Origin: Bacteroidales bacterium
GTDB lineage: Bacteria > Bacteroidota > Bacteroidia > Bacteroidales > P3
Direction of reading: 5' to 3'
DNA: 51,889 bases
Assembly (NCBI GenBank): GCA_030523765.1
Contig: JAUNHX010000005.1
Location: 82,421 to 134,309, forward strand
This document shows, one piece after another, positions 18,306-28,326 of the stretch; position 1 is the stretch's first letter; every line of letters begins with the position of its first letter. Both the position numbers and the translations under genes were made by a program. Under the pieces are notes generated by a model. The model was not told the DNA's origin. It saw only the letters and a list, made by a program, of their open reading frames with translations, and made no database searches.

Positions 18306-19097
18306 TTACCATTTCCATCTGTTAACATCGCTGCTGCTCTCGACAGTTTGTTCGATATCATCGGGTAGTTCGGGGAAGAAATCGATGCCAGTTACCTCCT
18401 CTACTTGATCGATACTCACAATAAAATGGCGAGGGGTCTTGCTAGTCTTCTGATGGGGTACAAGGAAGGCGATACCCTCTTGGCGTGAGGGGGCATAAAT
18501 CACTTTAAAGAAGTGACTAGGTACAGCTACTTTGTTGCGACCAATGGTTCGGCAGTCTTCCTCAATAACGGGACCCGTAACGATATAGATACTGTCATAG
18601 TCTCTTGCCCATTGTCGCGCCTGCATCTCTACTTTGTTCCATATACCATCATTGAAATCGGCCAGCTGTGGTGATATGTTGCTCATATAGAATGTTTCAC
18701 GCATCGCTGTTGTGTCCCATCTCATATCGCCAGCAGGGCAGAGGTGTCCTCGTGTGTAGCCTGAACCACGATAGTCTTCGTAGTGTGCAGAGATGGTGGA
18801 CACTAGGGGATCTCGATCAAAGAAGTTGGTCCGGGGGACATCGCCCTGACTATGATCGGCTGTCAGCATATAGGCTACCCATCGGGCTTGTTCGTACGAT
18901 TCGTTGTATTCTAGAGTATAAGCTTTGTGGTGAACTACAGCATTTTTTTGTTGAGCTGCAGGTATGAGGTTGTAGGATGTAGGTTGGTGGGAGGAGAACG
19001 TAGTAGTTTGAGGATTGGATGTGGGTTGATAGCATCCAGCCAACAAGGAGGCTGTAAGAATTAGTAGTGTAGTCTTTTTTATTTTGATATTCATCAT
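18306..19097 (-). CDS. DNA/RNA non-specific endonuclease, lipoprotein
   Basis: A 263-aa sugar-non-specific nuclease of the NUC1/Serratia nuclease (beta-beta-alpha-Me) family. The N-terminus has a lipoprotein signal with lipobox LLAGC (Cys22), so it is expected on the cell envelope. The active-site block is SGYTRGHLCPAGDM with general-base His118. The magnesium-ligand block is ISPQLADFNDGIWNKVE with Asn149. Both are intact. It is a diverged tandem copy of the next gene upstream (19146-19877), sharing the motifs, spacing and the C-terminal WKW. Likely roles are scavenging extracellular nucleic acid or degrading DNA in the surroundings. It lies 48 bp behind its paralogue. Confidence 0.92.
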   Translation of the reverse strand: MMNIKIKKTTLLILTASLLAGCYQPTSNPQTTTFSSHQPTSYNLIPAAQQKNAVVHHKAYTLEYNESYEQARWVAYMLTADHSQGDVPRTNFFDRDPLVSTISAHYEDYRGSGYTRGHLCPAGDMRWDTTAMRETFYMSNISPQLADFNDGIWNKVEMQARQWARDYDSIYIVTGPVIEEDCRTIGRNKVAVPSHFFKVIYAPSRQEGIAFLVPHQKTSKTPRHFIVSIDQVEEVTGIDFFPELPDDIEQTVESSSDVNRWKW

Positions 19098-19145
19098 CTT
19101 GTATCTATTCTATAGTTTATTATTAAAGAAGATGTAATGAGAGAA

Positions 19146-19877
19146 TTACCATTTCCAGCATTGCAGACAAAGGGTGCTTTCTAGTTGTTTTTCTATCTTT
19201 TGAGGCAGCTGATGGAAGAAGTTGATGCCCGTTTGTCGTTCCACCTCATCGATCGTAACGGCAAAGGTTTTGATATCTTCGTCGCAGCGACGATTGGGGA
19301 GGATGAATCCGATGGCTTGACCTTTACTAGGGCAGTATACCACTTTCCAAAAATATTCAGGGGCACTTACTTTGTTGGCTCCAATGGTAGGGAGTCCTTT
19401 GCGAAGCACGGGACCTGTGAAGATGTAGAGGGTATCGTATTCGTGGGCCCATTGCCGAACTTTGTTCTCTACACGGTTCCATCCTCCATTGTTCAAGTCG
19501 GCCAACTGAGGAGTCATATTGCTGTAGTAGTTCGACTCACGCATTGCAGTAGTATCCCATTTCATATCGCCAGCAGGGACCAAATGTCCTCGCGAAAAGC
19601 CCGAATGGCGGTAATCTTCATGGTTAGCGCTGCCGCTCTCCACCAAAGGATCTTCGTAGAAATTGGGGTCGCGTTTCTCTGTTCCCTCCACCCGTTGACG
19701 GGTCAGCATATGGGCTGTCCATCGTGCTTGCTCGTGTTCCTCACTGTACTCTAACACATAGGCTTTATGCATCACCACAGCCTCTGGCATCAGCGCTGTG
19801 GGGAGCCCAGGGTTAGAAGACTGTGCTACAGCTACTAATGGACAGAGGAATAGGATAGAGAGGAACCACAATCGCAT
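19146..19877 (-). CDS. DNA/RNA non-specific endonuclease, secreted
   Basis: A 243-aa NUC1-family nuclease paralogous to the gene just downstream. It has a classical signal peptide ending VAVAQS instead of a lipobox, so it should be free in the periplasm or exported. The catalytic block SGFSRGHLVPAGDM has His98, and MTPQLADLNNGGWNRVE has the metal-binding Asn130. Length is normal. The start codon is 5 bp after the nfo stop, which implies translational coupling to a cytosolic DNA-repair enzyme. Having one soluble and one lipid-anchored copy suggests a duplication followed by different localisation. Confidence 0.92.
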   Translation of the reverse strand: MRLWFLSILFLCPLVAVAQSSNPGLPTALMPEAVVMHKAYVLEYSEEHEQARWTAHMLTRQRVEGTEKRDPNFYEDPLVESGSANHEDYRHSGFSRGHLVPAGDMKWDTTAMRESNYYSNMTPQLADLNNGGWNRVENKVRQWAHEYDTLYIFTGPVLRKGLPTIGANKVSAPEYFWKVVYCPSKGQAIGFILPNRRCDEDIKTFAVTIDEVERQTGINFFHQLPQKIEKQLESTLCLQCWKW

Positions 19878-19882
19878 CGTTG

Positions 19883-20734
19883 TTACCCCTCCAAACTTCT
19901 AAGCCACGCAATCTCCTCAGCCCAGCGATCGGGTTCGGGAGTTTCGAGGATGATAGGCATATTGTTGAAACGGGCATCGCGCATCATACGGCCAAAAAAT
20001 TCGGGTCCGATGAATCCGTTGCCGAGTGTTTCGTGACGGTCTACCCTTGACCCGCAGTCTTTCTTGCTGTCGTTCAGATGGATGGCTTTAAGGTAGGAGA
20101 ATCCTATTTCACGATCGAACTCCTCGAAGGTGGCTTCGTATCCTGCCTCGCTCTTCAGATCGTAGCCTGCGGCGAAGGTGTGACAAGTATCGATACATAC
20201 TCCCACACGCTCTTTGTTGTTTACGCCAGCAATGATACGGGCTATCTGATTGAACTTATAACCTAGGTTACTGCCTTGACCTGCAGTGTTTTCAATAACA
20301 GCGATAGCTTGAGAGGTGCGCTCCAACGCGAAATTGATCTCGCGGGCTATCTGATCGAGACATTCTTCGGGAGTGATTTGGTTCAGATGGGAACCGGGAT
20401 GGAAATTAAGTAGTTGCAGTCCCAACTGATCTACGCGCATCATCTCATCGAGGAAAGCGGCTCTCGATTTCTGTAATGCTTCGGGGTCGGGATTGCCAAG
20501 ATTGATCAGATAACTATCGTGGGGCAGCACATAGCGGGGATCGAAGCCTGCTTGGATTAGTTCGCTGTGGAACGATTGTATGGTGCTCTCATCCAATGGC
20601 TTGCTTACCCACGACTTCTGATTGCGGGTGAAGAGGGCGAAGGCGTTGGCTCCTATAGCTTTGGCATTAACAATAGCGTTGGTAACGCCTCCCGATGCAC
20701 TTACGTGTGCACCTATATATTTGTTCGAACTCAT
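19883..20734 (-). CDS. nfo: deoxyribonuclease IV (endonuclease IV, AP endonuclease)
   Basis: A 283-aa TIM-barrel, three-zinc apurinic/apyrimidinic endonuclease of base-excision repair, acting in the cytosol. Family motifs are visible: GAHVSASGG (8-16), LNFHPGSH (about 108-115), [10 protein letters not shown] (about 145-154), [15 protein letters not shown] (about 178-192), KAIHLNDSK (about 217-225) and the C-terminal ILETPEPD. The metal ligands in these blocks are all present. It is first in the run with the two secreted nucleases and has a promoter at 20848. Confidence 0.96.
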   Translation of the reverse strand: MSSNKYIGAHVSASGGVTNAIVNAKAIGANAFALFTRNQKSWVSKPLDESTIQSFHSELIQAGFDPRYVLPHDSYLINLGNPDPEALQKSRAAFLDEMMRVDQLGLQLLNFHPGSHLNQITPEECLDQIAREINFALERTSQAIAVIENTAGQGSNLGYKFNQIARIIAGVNNKERVGVCIDTCHTFAAGYDLKSEAGYEATFEEFDREIGFSYLKAIHLNDSKKDCGSRVDRHETLGNGFIGPEFFGRMMRDARFNNMPIILETPEPDRWAEEIAWLRSLEG

Positions 20735-20847
20735 TTTTTTCTGCTTTTATTGATAATACAAAGAAACTACTATTTTTATTCTATATTGTTCTGTTTCATG
20801 CTCTCAAAGCATTGGGTACGCTATTCAACGAGCAATAGAACAGAATG

Positions 20848-20855
20848 CAAATATA
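20848..20855 (-). promoter_or_regulatory. -7 promoter element for the nfo operon
   Basis: On the minus strand TATATTTG followed by C, 114 bp upstream of nfo. A spaced inverted repeat (TTCTGTT at 20790-20796 and AACAGAA at 20839-20845) begins at the expected transcription start and could form a leader hairpin or operator. Confidence 0.6.
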
Positions 20856-20916
20856 CATATTTTTTTTCAACTACTTTAGCGATGCGTGTTAAAAGTAACA
20901 AGCAGATACTAGCACC

Positions 20917-22059
20917 CTATTCGTTGTGTTCAATCAGATCGGGCATCAGTCGTTTAATCAGTTTCTTATCGGCAAAAAAACGACCTGCTACTACTCGGAT
21001 CACCGTATATGCGGGAATAGCAGCTAGCATACCTACGATACCTCCAAGGGTTCCTCCTATCAAGATGACGATAAACGTTTCGAGTGCTGTAGCTTGGATG
21101 CTGGTAGAATAGATGAGAGGTTGATATACAAAATTGTCTACCAACTGTACCGAAAGCATGATTGCCAGCACGATAAGGGCGAAAAGCCAAATGTTGACAT
21201 CGGGTCCAACTCCAGTACCATACTTCAGCACCACACAGAGCACTACTCCTAGTATTTCACCTATTAGGGGACCGATATAAGGGATGATATTGAGGAGTCC
21301 GGCAATGAATCCAATACCTAACGCATATCCTATCCCGATTCGGGCTATGCCCCAAAGTCCCAGGAAATCAAGCAGTCCCACTCCAATCATCTCTATTATT
21401 AGTCCTACGAAATAACGCGATAACAGTCGCTCTATATCGCTTACGGCTGCATCTACCTTAGCTTCAAATCGTTGGGGTGCTATCGCTGTGGCTATTTTGC
21501 GGAAAAGATTGACATCTTTGATGAAAAAGAAAGCGATGAAAGCTACCGAGAAAAGACCTACCAACACCCCACTTACCACCGATGCTACCGACCCGATAAT
21601 GCCTGTAAGACTGATATTGGAGGTGATACCCTTCAGATAGTCAAGGGCATAGCTTACGGCATCGAAATCGCTTCCTAGAGAGGGTATCATGCTCACCACC
21701 CATCCGTTAATGATGTCGACCATATTGCCCTCGGGCAACTGAAGGTTGCTGAAAAGGGAAGCGTCTCGGATAATGCCTGTAACGACGGGGATGATTTGAG
21801 TGATTACCAGTCCCAATCCAGTGAAAATGATGATGATAGTAAGTATTGCCAAAAGCCACGAAGGGGCTCCTTTCCCTTTAATTCGTATCTTCCCTAGCAG
21901 GTTCATCAACGGTTTTCCTATCAACGATACAATAAATGCTAAAATAATATACATCAGCACGTTGCCAATATATATGCACATAATAGCGGTTATAGCTATC
22001 GCGATAAGTACCAGCAATACTCCTGCTAGTTTCTCTACGTTGCTCTTATTTCCCGTCAT
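20917..22059 (-). CDS. AI-2E family transporter (PerM/YdiK-like permease)
   Basis: A 380-aa inner-membrane protein of the AI-2E transporter family. About eight hydrophobic helices are visible, with the family's soluble segment in the middle (about 130-190). The conserved late block IPYIGPLIGEI and then QLVDNFVYQPLIYS (about residues 293-330) follow. Members export autoinducer-2 or exchange Na+/H+; the substrate here is unknown. The reading frame is open 90 bp further upstream, but that stretch contains the promoter (22104), so the ATG at 22059 giving MTGNKSNVEK is the likely start. It is transcribed divergently from leuS. Confidence 0.88.
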   Translation of the reverse strand: MTGNKSNVEKLAGVLLVLIAIAITAIMCIYIGNVLMYIILAFIVSLIGKPLMNLLGKIRIKGKGAPSWLLAILTIIIIFTGLGLVITQIIPVVTGIIRDASLFSNLQLPEGNMVDIINGWVVSMIPSLGSDFDAVSYALDYLKGITSNISLTGIIGSVASVVSGVLVGLFSVAFIAFFFIKDVNLFRKIATAIAPQRFEAKVDAAVSDIERLLSRYFVGLIIEMIGVGLLDFLGLWGIARIGIGYALGIGFIAGLLNIIPYIGPLIGEILGVVLCVVLKYGTGVGPDVNIWLFALIVLAIMLSVQLVDNFVYQPLIYSTSIQATALETFIVILIGGTLGGIVGMLAAIPAYTVIRVVAGRFFADKKLIKRLMPDLIEHNE

Positions 22060-22103
22060 GATTTCTTGTTTTTTATGTACAGAATTTGAATAAAAACGAT
22101 TTG

Positions 22104-22111
22104 CAAAAGTA
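22104..22111 (-). promoter_or_regulatory. -7 promoter element for the AI-2E family gene
   Basis: On the minus strand TACTTTTG followed by C, 45 bp before the chosen start codon at 22059. Its place inside the upstream-extended frame is the reason for rejecting the longer start. The rest of 22112-22326 shows no gene. Confidence 0.6.
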
Positions 22112-22326
22112 CGAAAAAAATGCCATTCGCCCCTTTTTTTAGAAAACATATGCTGGAGGATTCATTATTAGGATTTAACAACAGCATTCAAAACGCACTC
22201 ATGAAGGAATTAAGTAGGAGTTAGGTTAGACTTCCCCTAGAGTTGTAAGAGACTTCACTCTTTGTCTAATGCTCGTTATGAAACGAAAAAAGTGCCCACT
22301 TTTTCTCACAAATAAATAAACTTTCG

Positions 22327-22334
22327 TATCTTTG
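22327..22334 (+). promoter_or_regulatory. -7 promoter element for the leuS operon
   Basis: TATCTTTG followed by C, with a TTTC (22302-22305) about 21 bp upstream in place of the -33 TTTG. It lies 86 bp before leuS. Confidence 0.65.
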
Positions 22335-22419
22335 CAGTTCGTATCTGAGGTCTGCAATGATGTAAGTTATTGGTGGGCAATAAGATTGATATATATTATA
22401 TAATAGTAATTCTTAAAAG

Positions 22420-25278
22420 ATGGACTATAACTTTAACGAGATTGAACCTAAATGGCAACAGTACTGGCGCGAACAGAAAGTTTATCGTGCCGACAACGAT
22501 TCTAACAAGCCTCATTTTTATGTGCTCGATATGTTCCCTTATCCTAGTGGCGCGGGACTGCATGTGGGTCATCCTCTTGGCTATATTGCCAGCGATATCT
22601 ATGCTCGTTATAAGCGTCAGCGTGGCTTCAACGTGCTCCATCCTATGGGCTATGATGCCTATGGCCTTCCTGCCGAACAGTATGCTATCCAAACGGGTCA
22701 GCATCCTGCCAAGACAACCGAACAGAATATAGCTCGCTATCGTGAGCAACTTGATAAGATAGGTTTCAGCTTCGATTGGGACCGCGAGGTTCGTACCTGC
22801 GATCCTCATTATTATAAATGGACGCAATGGACCTTCATTCAGCTTTTTAACAGCTATTATTCTAATGAAAAACAACAGGCTCGTCCTATCGCTGAGCTGA
22901 TTGCCCATCTTGAACAGCAGGGCACTGAAGGTCTCGATGTGGCTTGCTCCGAACCGATGCATGTTACTGCTCAGGAATGGAATGCTATGGACGAGACTCA
23001 GCAGCAGCAGATGCTGATGAACTATCGTTTAGCCTATCTAGCCGATATCCCCGTCAACTGGTGTCCTGAACTGGGTACCGTTCTGGCCAACGACGAGGTG
23101 GTGAACGGTGTATCGGAACGTGGTGGATATCCTGTAGAACGCAAGCTGATGCGCCAATGGTCGCTCCGTATCACTGCCTATGCTCAGCGTTTGGTTGACG
23201 GACTCGAGCAAGTAGATTGGACCGATTCGCTGAAAGAGATTCAACGCAACTGGATTGGTCGCAGCGAGGGTGCTGCTGTCTTCTTCGAATTGGTGGGTAA
23301 GGATGGTAATCCTACGGGTCACCGTTTCGAAATCTTCACCACTCGTGCCGATACCATCTTTGGTGTCACTTTCATGGTGCTGGCTCCTGAGCATGAGATG
23401 ATTGCCGAGATTACTACCGATGAGCAACGCAGTGAGGTGGAGGCATATGTGGCTTGGGCTAAGAACCGTAGCGAACGTGAACGTCAGGCAGAGGTTAAGA
23501 AGGTAAGCGGCGTATTCACAGGGGCTTATGCCATCAATCCCCTTACTGAAGAAAAGATTCCTATCTATGTGAGTGACTACGTTTTGATGGGTTATGGTAC
23601 GGGTGCTATCATGGCTGTGCCGGCCCACGATAGCCGCGACTTTGCCTTTGCTCGTCATTTTAACCTCCCTATCCGTCAGGTGGTAGTACCTACGGGCGAA
23701 GATCCCAATCAGCTTACCGACCCCGCCACTTGGACCGAGAGCAAGGATAGCAAATCGGGTATCAGCGTCAACAGCGGTTTCATCACGGGCATGAAAGTGA
23801 AAGATGCTATCCGCACCGTGATTGGCAAACTGGGCGAGATGAAGATTGGTTATCGCACCATCAACTATCGTCTGCGTGATGCTATCTTTAGTCGTCAACG
23901 TTACTGGGGCGAACCTTTCCCCATATATTATAAGAATAATATTCCTTATACCATTCCTGAGTCCTGTCTCCCGTTGCAGTTGCCCGAAATCAGCGAATAT
24001 AAACCTACCGCAACAGGCGAACCTCCTCTGGGTCATGCCACCCGTTGGGCTTGGGATGAGAAGAACCTTCAAGTGGTAGACAATACGCTGATTGATAATC
24101 AGACGGTATTCCCCCTCGAACTGAGCACTATGCCTGGTTTCGCAGGCAGCAGCGGATATTATCTCCGCTATATGGATCCTACCAACGATGAGGCCTATTT
24201 CTCGAAGAAAGCGGTCGACTATTGGCAGAAGGTTGACCTCTATATCGGTGGTGCTGAGCATGGTACGGGTCACTTGATCTATGCTCGTTTCTGGAACAAA
24301 TTCCTCTTCGATCTGGGTCTCAGTGTCCAGGAGGAGCCTTTCCAGAAGTTGATCAATCAAGGTATGATACAAGGTCGCAGCAACTTCGTGTATCGTTCCA
24401 AGAGCAACAACAACCTCTTTATCTCGAAAAATATTGAAGGCCGCGAAGGCAACACCGATCCTATCCACGTCGATATCAATATAGTAGACAACGATGTGTT
24501 GGATATCGAGAAATTCCGTCAGTGGCGTCCTGAGTTTGCTAATGCTGAATTTGAATTAGAAGATGGCAAATATATCTGTGGATGGGAAGTGGAGAAGATG
24601 TCGAAATCGATGTTCAATGTCCAAAATCCTGACGATCTAGTGGCTCGATATGGTGCCGATACACTGCGTCTCTACGAGATGTTCCTCGGCCCTGTTGAGC
24701 AGGCTAAGCCCTGGGATACCAACGGCATTGAGGGTGTGTTCCGTTTCATCCGTAAGCTTTGGCGTCTGTTCCACGATGACAACAATACCTTCTGTGTGGT
24801 CGATGAGCCTGCTACCAAAGCAGAGATGAAGGCGCTCCACACTTGCATTAAGAAGGTTACTGACGATATTGAGCGCTTCTCGTTCAATACGGGTGTGAGC
24901 AACTTCATGATCTGTGTCAACGAACTTAGCTCGCTGAAATGCAACAAGCGGCAGGTGCTCGATCCTCTTACCGCTCTGATTGCCCCCTTCGCCCCCCATA
25001 TCGCTGAAGAGCTGTGGCACCTATTGGGGCACAACGACAGCGTTACATTGGCCTCCTATCCTCTCTGCGAGGAGCAGTATCTGGTTGAGGATTCGTTCAA
25101 ATATCCCGTCTCGTTCAACGGCAAGATGCGTTTTACAGTCGAGATGCCACTCACAGCGACGCAGCAGGATGTGGTAGAGATGCTCCATCAGAGTTCCGAT
25201 GCCCAGAAATGGATGGAGGGGAAAGAGCCCAAGAAGGTAATCTTCGTGCCCAAACGCATCATCAACGTGGTTATCTGA
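22420..25278 (+). CDS. leuS: leucyl-tRNA synthetase
   Basis: A 952-aa class I aminoacyl-tRNA synthetase that charges tRNA-Leu. The HIGH-type motif lies in [14 protein letters not shown] (about 43-56). The CP1 editing domain carries the conserved [19 protein letters not shown] (about 307-325) and [15 protein letters not shown] (about 395-409). The KMSKS loop reads KMSKSMFN (about 727-734). The anticodon-binding and C-terminal domains complete the protein. Length is at the upper end for the family, as in other Bacteroidetes. It is the first gene of a plus-strand cluster and is separated from nusB by 71 bp. Confidence 0.97.
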   Translation: MDYNFNEIEPKWQQYWREQKVYRADNDSNKPHFYVLDMFPYPSGAGLHVGHPLGYIASDIYARYKRQRGFNVLHPMGYDAYGLPAEQYAIQTGQHPAKTTEQNIARYREQLDKIGFSFDWDREVRTCDPHYYKWTQWTFIQLFNSYYSNEKQQARPIAELIAHLEQQGTEGLDVACSEPMHVTAQEWNAMDETQQQQMLMNYRLAYLADIPVNWCPELGTVLANDEVVNGVSERGGYPVERKLMRQWSLRITAYAQRLVDGLEQVDWTDSLKEIQRNWIGRSEGAAVFFELVGKDGNPTGHRFEIFTTRADTIFGVTFMVLAPEHEMIAEITTDEQRSEVEAYVAWAKNRSERERQAEVKKVSGVFTGAYAINPLTEEKIPIYVSDYVLMGYGTGAIMAVPAHDSRDFAFARHFNLPIRQVVVPTGEDPNQLTDPATWTESKDSKSGISVNSGFITGMKVKDAIRTVIGKLGEMKIGYRTINYRLRDAIFSRQRYWGEPFPIYYKNNIPYTIPESCLPLQLPEISEYKPTATGEPPLGHATRWAWDEKNLQVVDNTLIDNQTVFPLELSTMPGFAGSSGYYLRYMDPTNDEAYFSKKAVDYWQKVDLYIGGAEHGTGHLIYARFWNKFLFDLGLSVQEEPFQKLINQGMIQGRSNFVYRSKSNNNLFISKNIEGREGNTDPIHVDINIVDNDVLDIEKFRQWRPEFANAEFELEDGKYICGWEVEKMSKSMFNVQNPDDLVARYGADTLRLYEMFLGPVEQAKPWDTNGIEGVFRFIRKLWRLFHDDNNTFCVVDEPATKAEMKALHTCIKKVTDDIERFSFNTGVSNFMICVNELSSLKCNKRQVLDPLTALIAPFAPHIAEELWHLLGHNDSVTLASYPLCEEQYLVEDSFKYPVSFNGKMRFTVEMPLTATQQDVVEMLHQSSDAQKWMEGKEPKKVIFVPKRIINVVI

Positions 25279-25349
25279 TGGTTAAATCATCATTGAATAG
25301 TCCACTATCATCATTTATCGCGAAACTTTATACAACGCAAAAATAAAAC

Positions 25350-26348
25350 ATGTTAAGTCGCCATTTCTTACGCGCCAAAGTGCTACAAACCATCTATTCT
25401 TTCAAGACGGCCGCATTGGTCGACGAGTCGGATGCTGGTAAAAACTTTAAATATAATGTAGAACATCTCAACGACTTATCGGCCCTACAGATGGGCTGCC
25501 TCCGTCAGTTTATTCACGTCAACCAACTGATCATCGAGACGGGACTCAAGAAGATGATGCCTACATTCGAAGAGAAGAATCCTTCTTATCGTTTGGTTAA
25601 CAATGCTTTCCTTAATCGTCTCTTCGAGAACTATAGCTATCGTCAGCAGGTCGAAAACACCGTATTCCCTTGGGAACTCCACGAGGAGTCTTTCAACCAG
25701 GCCTTTCTCAATCTGAAGCATACTAAACGTTATGCGGAATATATGGCACTGACCACCGTAAGCTTTGAGGATGAGAAACGTATGGCCCTCGACCTCTTCA
25801 AATTTTTGATGAACGAGGAAACTGTTCGCGATATCTTCCAAGAGAGGAGTCTTTGGTGGGACGACGATTTCGATCAGATGGCACAGTATACTTATGCTTT
25901 GCTGAAAGATTTGAATGACGATTTCGATGAGTCTACTCCCATACCTAAGGTTTTCGATCGTGAGGCAATGAAAGATATTGATGATTATAATTTTGCCCGT
26001 CAGCTCCTTATCGATACTATCAAGACGATGGATGGCAACGAGCAGATTATTCGCCGCCATCTCAAGGGCTGGGAGTTCGAGCGTGTGGGTCTTATCGACC
26101 TGATCATCATCAATATGGCTATCACTGAGTTTACCCAGTGCCCCACTATCCCCGAAAGGGTAACGATCGATGAGTGTGTGGAGTTGGCCAAGGAGTTCTG
26201 TGGTGATAAGAGCCGTATCTTCATCAATGGCATCCTTGAAAAGATCATGATTGAGTTGCGTATGAGCGGCAAGATCAATAAATCGGGTCGCGGTCTCTTT
26301 ATCCCTCAAGATGAGGAGGAGAACTTTAACCCAACCAACGAACAGTAA
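25350..26348 (+). CDS. nusB: transcription antitermination factor NusB, long Bacteroidetes form
   Basis: A 332-aa protein about twice the usual NusB length. The NusB fold is at the C-terminal half (about 150-310), with GWEFERVGLIDLIIINMAITEF and PERVTIDECVELAKEFCGDKSRIFINGILEKI as its typical blocks. The N-terminal half (MLSRHFLRAKVLQTIYSF onward) is an extra helical region seen in Bacteroidetes homologues. NusB helps form the rRNA antitermination complex with NusE. It precedes a DUF1573 lipoprotein gene by 24 bp, then yajC, in the conserved order of the phylum. Confidence 0.9.
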   Translation: MLSRHFLRAKVLQTIYSFKTAALVDESDAGKNFKYNVEHLNDLSALQMGCLRQFIHVNQLIIETGLKKMMPTFEEKNPSYRLVNNAFLNRLFENYSYRQQVENTVFPWELHEESFNQAFLNLKHTKRYAEYMALTTVSFEDEKRMALDLFKFLMNEETVRDIFQERSLWWDDDFDQMAQYTYALLKDLNDDFDESTPIPKVFDREAMKDIDDYNFARQLLIDTIKTMDGNEQIIRRHLKGWEFERVGLIDLIIINMAITEFTQCPTIPERVTIDECVELAKEFCGDKSRIFINGILEKIMIELRMSGKINKSGRGLFIPQDEEENFNPTNEQ

Positions 26349-26372
26349 CCCCCCATGCTTAAACCATTAACT

Positions 26373-26828
26373 ATGAAGATTAAACAAACATATCTACTAT
26401 TAGCCCTCCTCGGATTTTCGCTGACAATGGGTGCTTGTGGCAGCAATGCCGATGATCAGATCGATACCAGTATTGTTAAAAACCCCAACAGTGCGCAAGG
26501 ATACGATGAGAAGGCTAAGATGCCTCAAATCAAGTTCGACAAAGAGATGCACGATTTTGGCAACCTTACTGCAGGGGAGAATATCTCCTACAGCTTTAAG
26601 TTTACCAATACGGGCAATGCCGATTTGGTGATCTCCAAATGCGATGCTTCGTGTGGTTGTACTGTTGCCGATTATCCTCGCAATGCTATCGCTCCAGGCG
26701 AAGGGGGCTATATCACCATCACCTTCAAGAGTGCTGGTAAAGTGGGTCAGCAGTTGCAAGAGGTTACCGTTATCTCCAACGCACAGCCCGCCCGTACTAA
26801 ACTTCGCATTCAAGCACAAGTGCGATAA
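26373..26828 (+). CDS. DUF1573 domain lipoprotein
   Basis: A 151-aa lipoprotein. The signal sequence MKIKQTYLLLALLGFSLTMGAC ends in a lipobox, with the acylated Cys about residue 22. After a short linker comes one DUF1573/ASH-type Ig-like domain (about 50-150): MPQIKFDKEMHDFGNLTAG, then the Cys-containing core CDASCGCTVADYP, and a C-terminal strand TKLRIQAQVR. Such proteins are abundant in Bacteroidetes and their role is unknown. An ATG 18 bp upstream is in frame, but the start at 26373 gives a proper signal peptide. It sits between nusB and yajC. Confidence 0.88.
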   Translation: MKIKQTYLLLALLGFSLTMGACGSNADDQIDTSIVKNPNSAQGYDEKAKMPQIKFDKEMHDFGNLTAGENISYSFKFTNTGNADLVISKCDASCGCTVADYPRNAIAPGEGGYITITFKSAGKVGQQLQEVTVISNAQPARTKLRIQAQVR

Positions 26829-26884
26829 TAAAATAATAGTATACTAATAGTTTATATAAGTAAAAAATCTAAAAAACAATTAAT

Positions 26885-27205
26885 ATGATGAATACAATGT
26901 TAGTTCTCCTGCAAAGTCAAGGTGGCCAAGGTGGCGGTATGGGTTCCATGCTCCTAATGGTCGTAGTTCTTATCCTCATGATGTGGTTCATGGGTAGCGG
27001 CCAGCGCAAACAGGCCAAGAAAGAGAAAGAGTTTCGTGAGAAGATGCAGAAGGGCGATCGTGTAATGTTCTCCGGTGGCATCTATGGTAAGGTCCATTCT
27101 GTTGGCACCACTACTGTTGAGATCGAAGTATCGAACGGCACCATCCTTACCGTTGAGAAGAGTATGGTGACCCCTCTGCCTGAAAACAACAACCAAAGCA
27201 AATAA
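26885..27205 (+). CDS. yajC: preprotein translocase subunit YajC
   Basis: A 106-aa single-pass membrane protein, the YajC accessory subunit of the SecDF-YajC complex in protein export. A Gly/Gln-rich start is followed by one hydrophobic helix (about 20-37). The soluble part then carries the family block KEFREKMQKGDRVMFSGGIYGKV and TVEIEVSNGTILTVEKSMV. Length is normal. It is followed by ybbR after two consecutive hairpins. Confidence 0.95.
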   Translation: MMNTMLVLLQSQGGQGGGMGSMLLMVVVLILMMWFMGSGQRKQAKKEKEFREKMQKGDRVMFSGGIYGKVHSVGTTTVEIEVSNGTILTVEKSMVTPLPENNNQSK

Positions 27206-27206
27206 G

Positions 27207-27280
27207 GAAAGAGTAGGGGAGTCCCTCCTCTTTCGTTGAACCTCATTCGTCACCGATAGGGCAGACAGTAGTGTTTGCCC
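27207..27280 (+). other. two consecutive hairpins between yajC and ybbR
   Basis: The first hairpin pairs GAAAGAG-x-AGGG with CCCT-x-CTCTTTC (27207-27234, 4-nt loop). The second pairs GGGCA-x-ACA with TGT-x-TGCCC (27259-27280). Neither is followed by a T run, so they look more like mRNA processing or stability structures than terminators. Confidence 0.5.
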
Positions 27281-27298
27281 CATTGAGTATTGATAGTA

Positions 27299-28276
27299 AT
27301 GGAATCGGAAAATAAAAACGGCAACTGGAAATCGTTCCTCGTCATTTTGGGTGTAATCATCCTGATATGGCTAGGAGTTTCGATGTCTTCCACCAATTCC
27401 TATCCTACGGTAGTGAAGGTGGAGTATACGGGCATCGATACCGCCCGTTATGCCCTCATTCAAGCCGATTCAACCGTTACGCTCAATATTGTCACCAACG
27501 GCTTCTCGGCATTCCAATACAGCTTAGGCTTACGTCATAAGGTGTTGCATGTCAAGGTGCCAACCTCCTCTGTTAAAGCCAACGGGGAGGCTACCCCCAT
27601 CCTCATCTCGGTGGCGCAGCAAATCAATGACTATCGAAGTCAGTTGGGTTTTAGCGAGAAGGTAACGCTCCAACCAGTAACGGAGCATCTGCGGTTGCTC
27701 ATCGCCGAGCGGCAGTCGAAGGTGTTCTATCCTAGCCTCAGTAATGCCAGCTTCTCCTTTGCCCCAGGATACAGTCTCTATGGTATGCCTAAGATCTACC
27801 CCGATTCGGTGGTGCTCTATGGTAGTGCTCTTTCTCTCTCCAAAGTCGAATGCATCGATGCTGCCCCTACCCAGATTGCCAATATTGGAAATTCGGACAC
27901 CTATACTGTGGCACTTGATAAGAGTTGGCGTAAGTATCCCGATTTGCGTATTTCCAACACTTCTATTCAAGTCTTTATCCCCACACAAGAATGTTCCGAA
28001 GGCTCTGTCGAGGTGCTTATCCGTTATCAGTCTCCCGACTCCTCGATGCTAGTGCGCCTCTACCCTGAGAAAGTGACCGTTACCTATTGGGTGGCAACAA
28101 AAGATTTCGATCGTCCGCAGGCATCCGATTTCGTGGTTGAGGCTCGTCAACTTGACAATGGATCTTCTTCTGTACCCCTCATCGTCACCTCTTTTCCTAG
28201 CTACGTGCGTGTCAAGGACCTCTCATCGCCTCGCGTACAAGTGGTGCTGATTCAGAAACAGAAAGGACAGCGTTAA
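27299..28276 (+). CDS. YbbR-like domain protein
   Basis: A 325-aa protein with an N-terminal membrane helix (WKSFLVILGVIILIWLGVSM, about residues 9-28) and a large extracytoplasmic part. The latter resembles the YbbR-repeat proteins that Bacteroidetes encode between yajC and coaE. Weak repeats begin near YPTVVKVEYTGID and near YPDSVVLYGSALSLSKVE, the latter a typical YbbR strand motif. The biochemical role is unknown; the YbbR of Firmicutes (CdaR) controls a diadenylate cyclase, but no such cyclase gene is beside this one. The ATG at 27299 is preferred over a TTG nine bases upstream. Confidence 0.85.
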   Translation: MESENKNGNWKSFLVILGVIILIWLGVSMSSTNSYPTVVKVEYTGIDTARYALIQADSTVTLNIVTNGFSAFQYSLGLRHKVLHVKVPTSSVKANGEATPILISVAQQINDYRSQLGFSEKVTLQPVTEHLRLLIAERQSKVFYPSLSNASFSFAPGYSLYGMPKIYPDSVVLYGSALSLSKVECIDAAPTQIANIGNSDTYTVALDKSWRKYPDLRISNTSIQVFIPTQECSEGSVEVLIRYQSPDSSMLVRLYPEKVTVTYWVATKDFDRPQASDFVVEARQLDNGSSSVPLIVTSFPSYVRVKDLSSPRVQVVLIQKQKGQR

Positions 28277-28326
28277 CATCCTCTTTTATATTATATCCTC
28301 TGAACAACAATCGTTTATATTATCGA

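Noticed and set aside
22327..22419. Searched the leuS leader for a T-box or amino-acid-sensing leader
   Set aside because: The leader is only about 80 nt and shows no specifier loop, antiterminator or terminator.
23038..24468. 476-aa open frame opposite leuS
   Set aside because: leuS is complete with all synthetase motifs on the other strand. The antisense frame has no domain.
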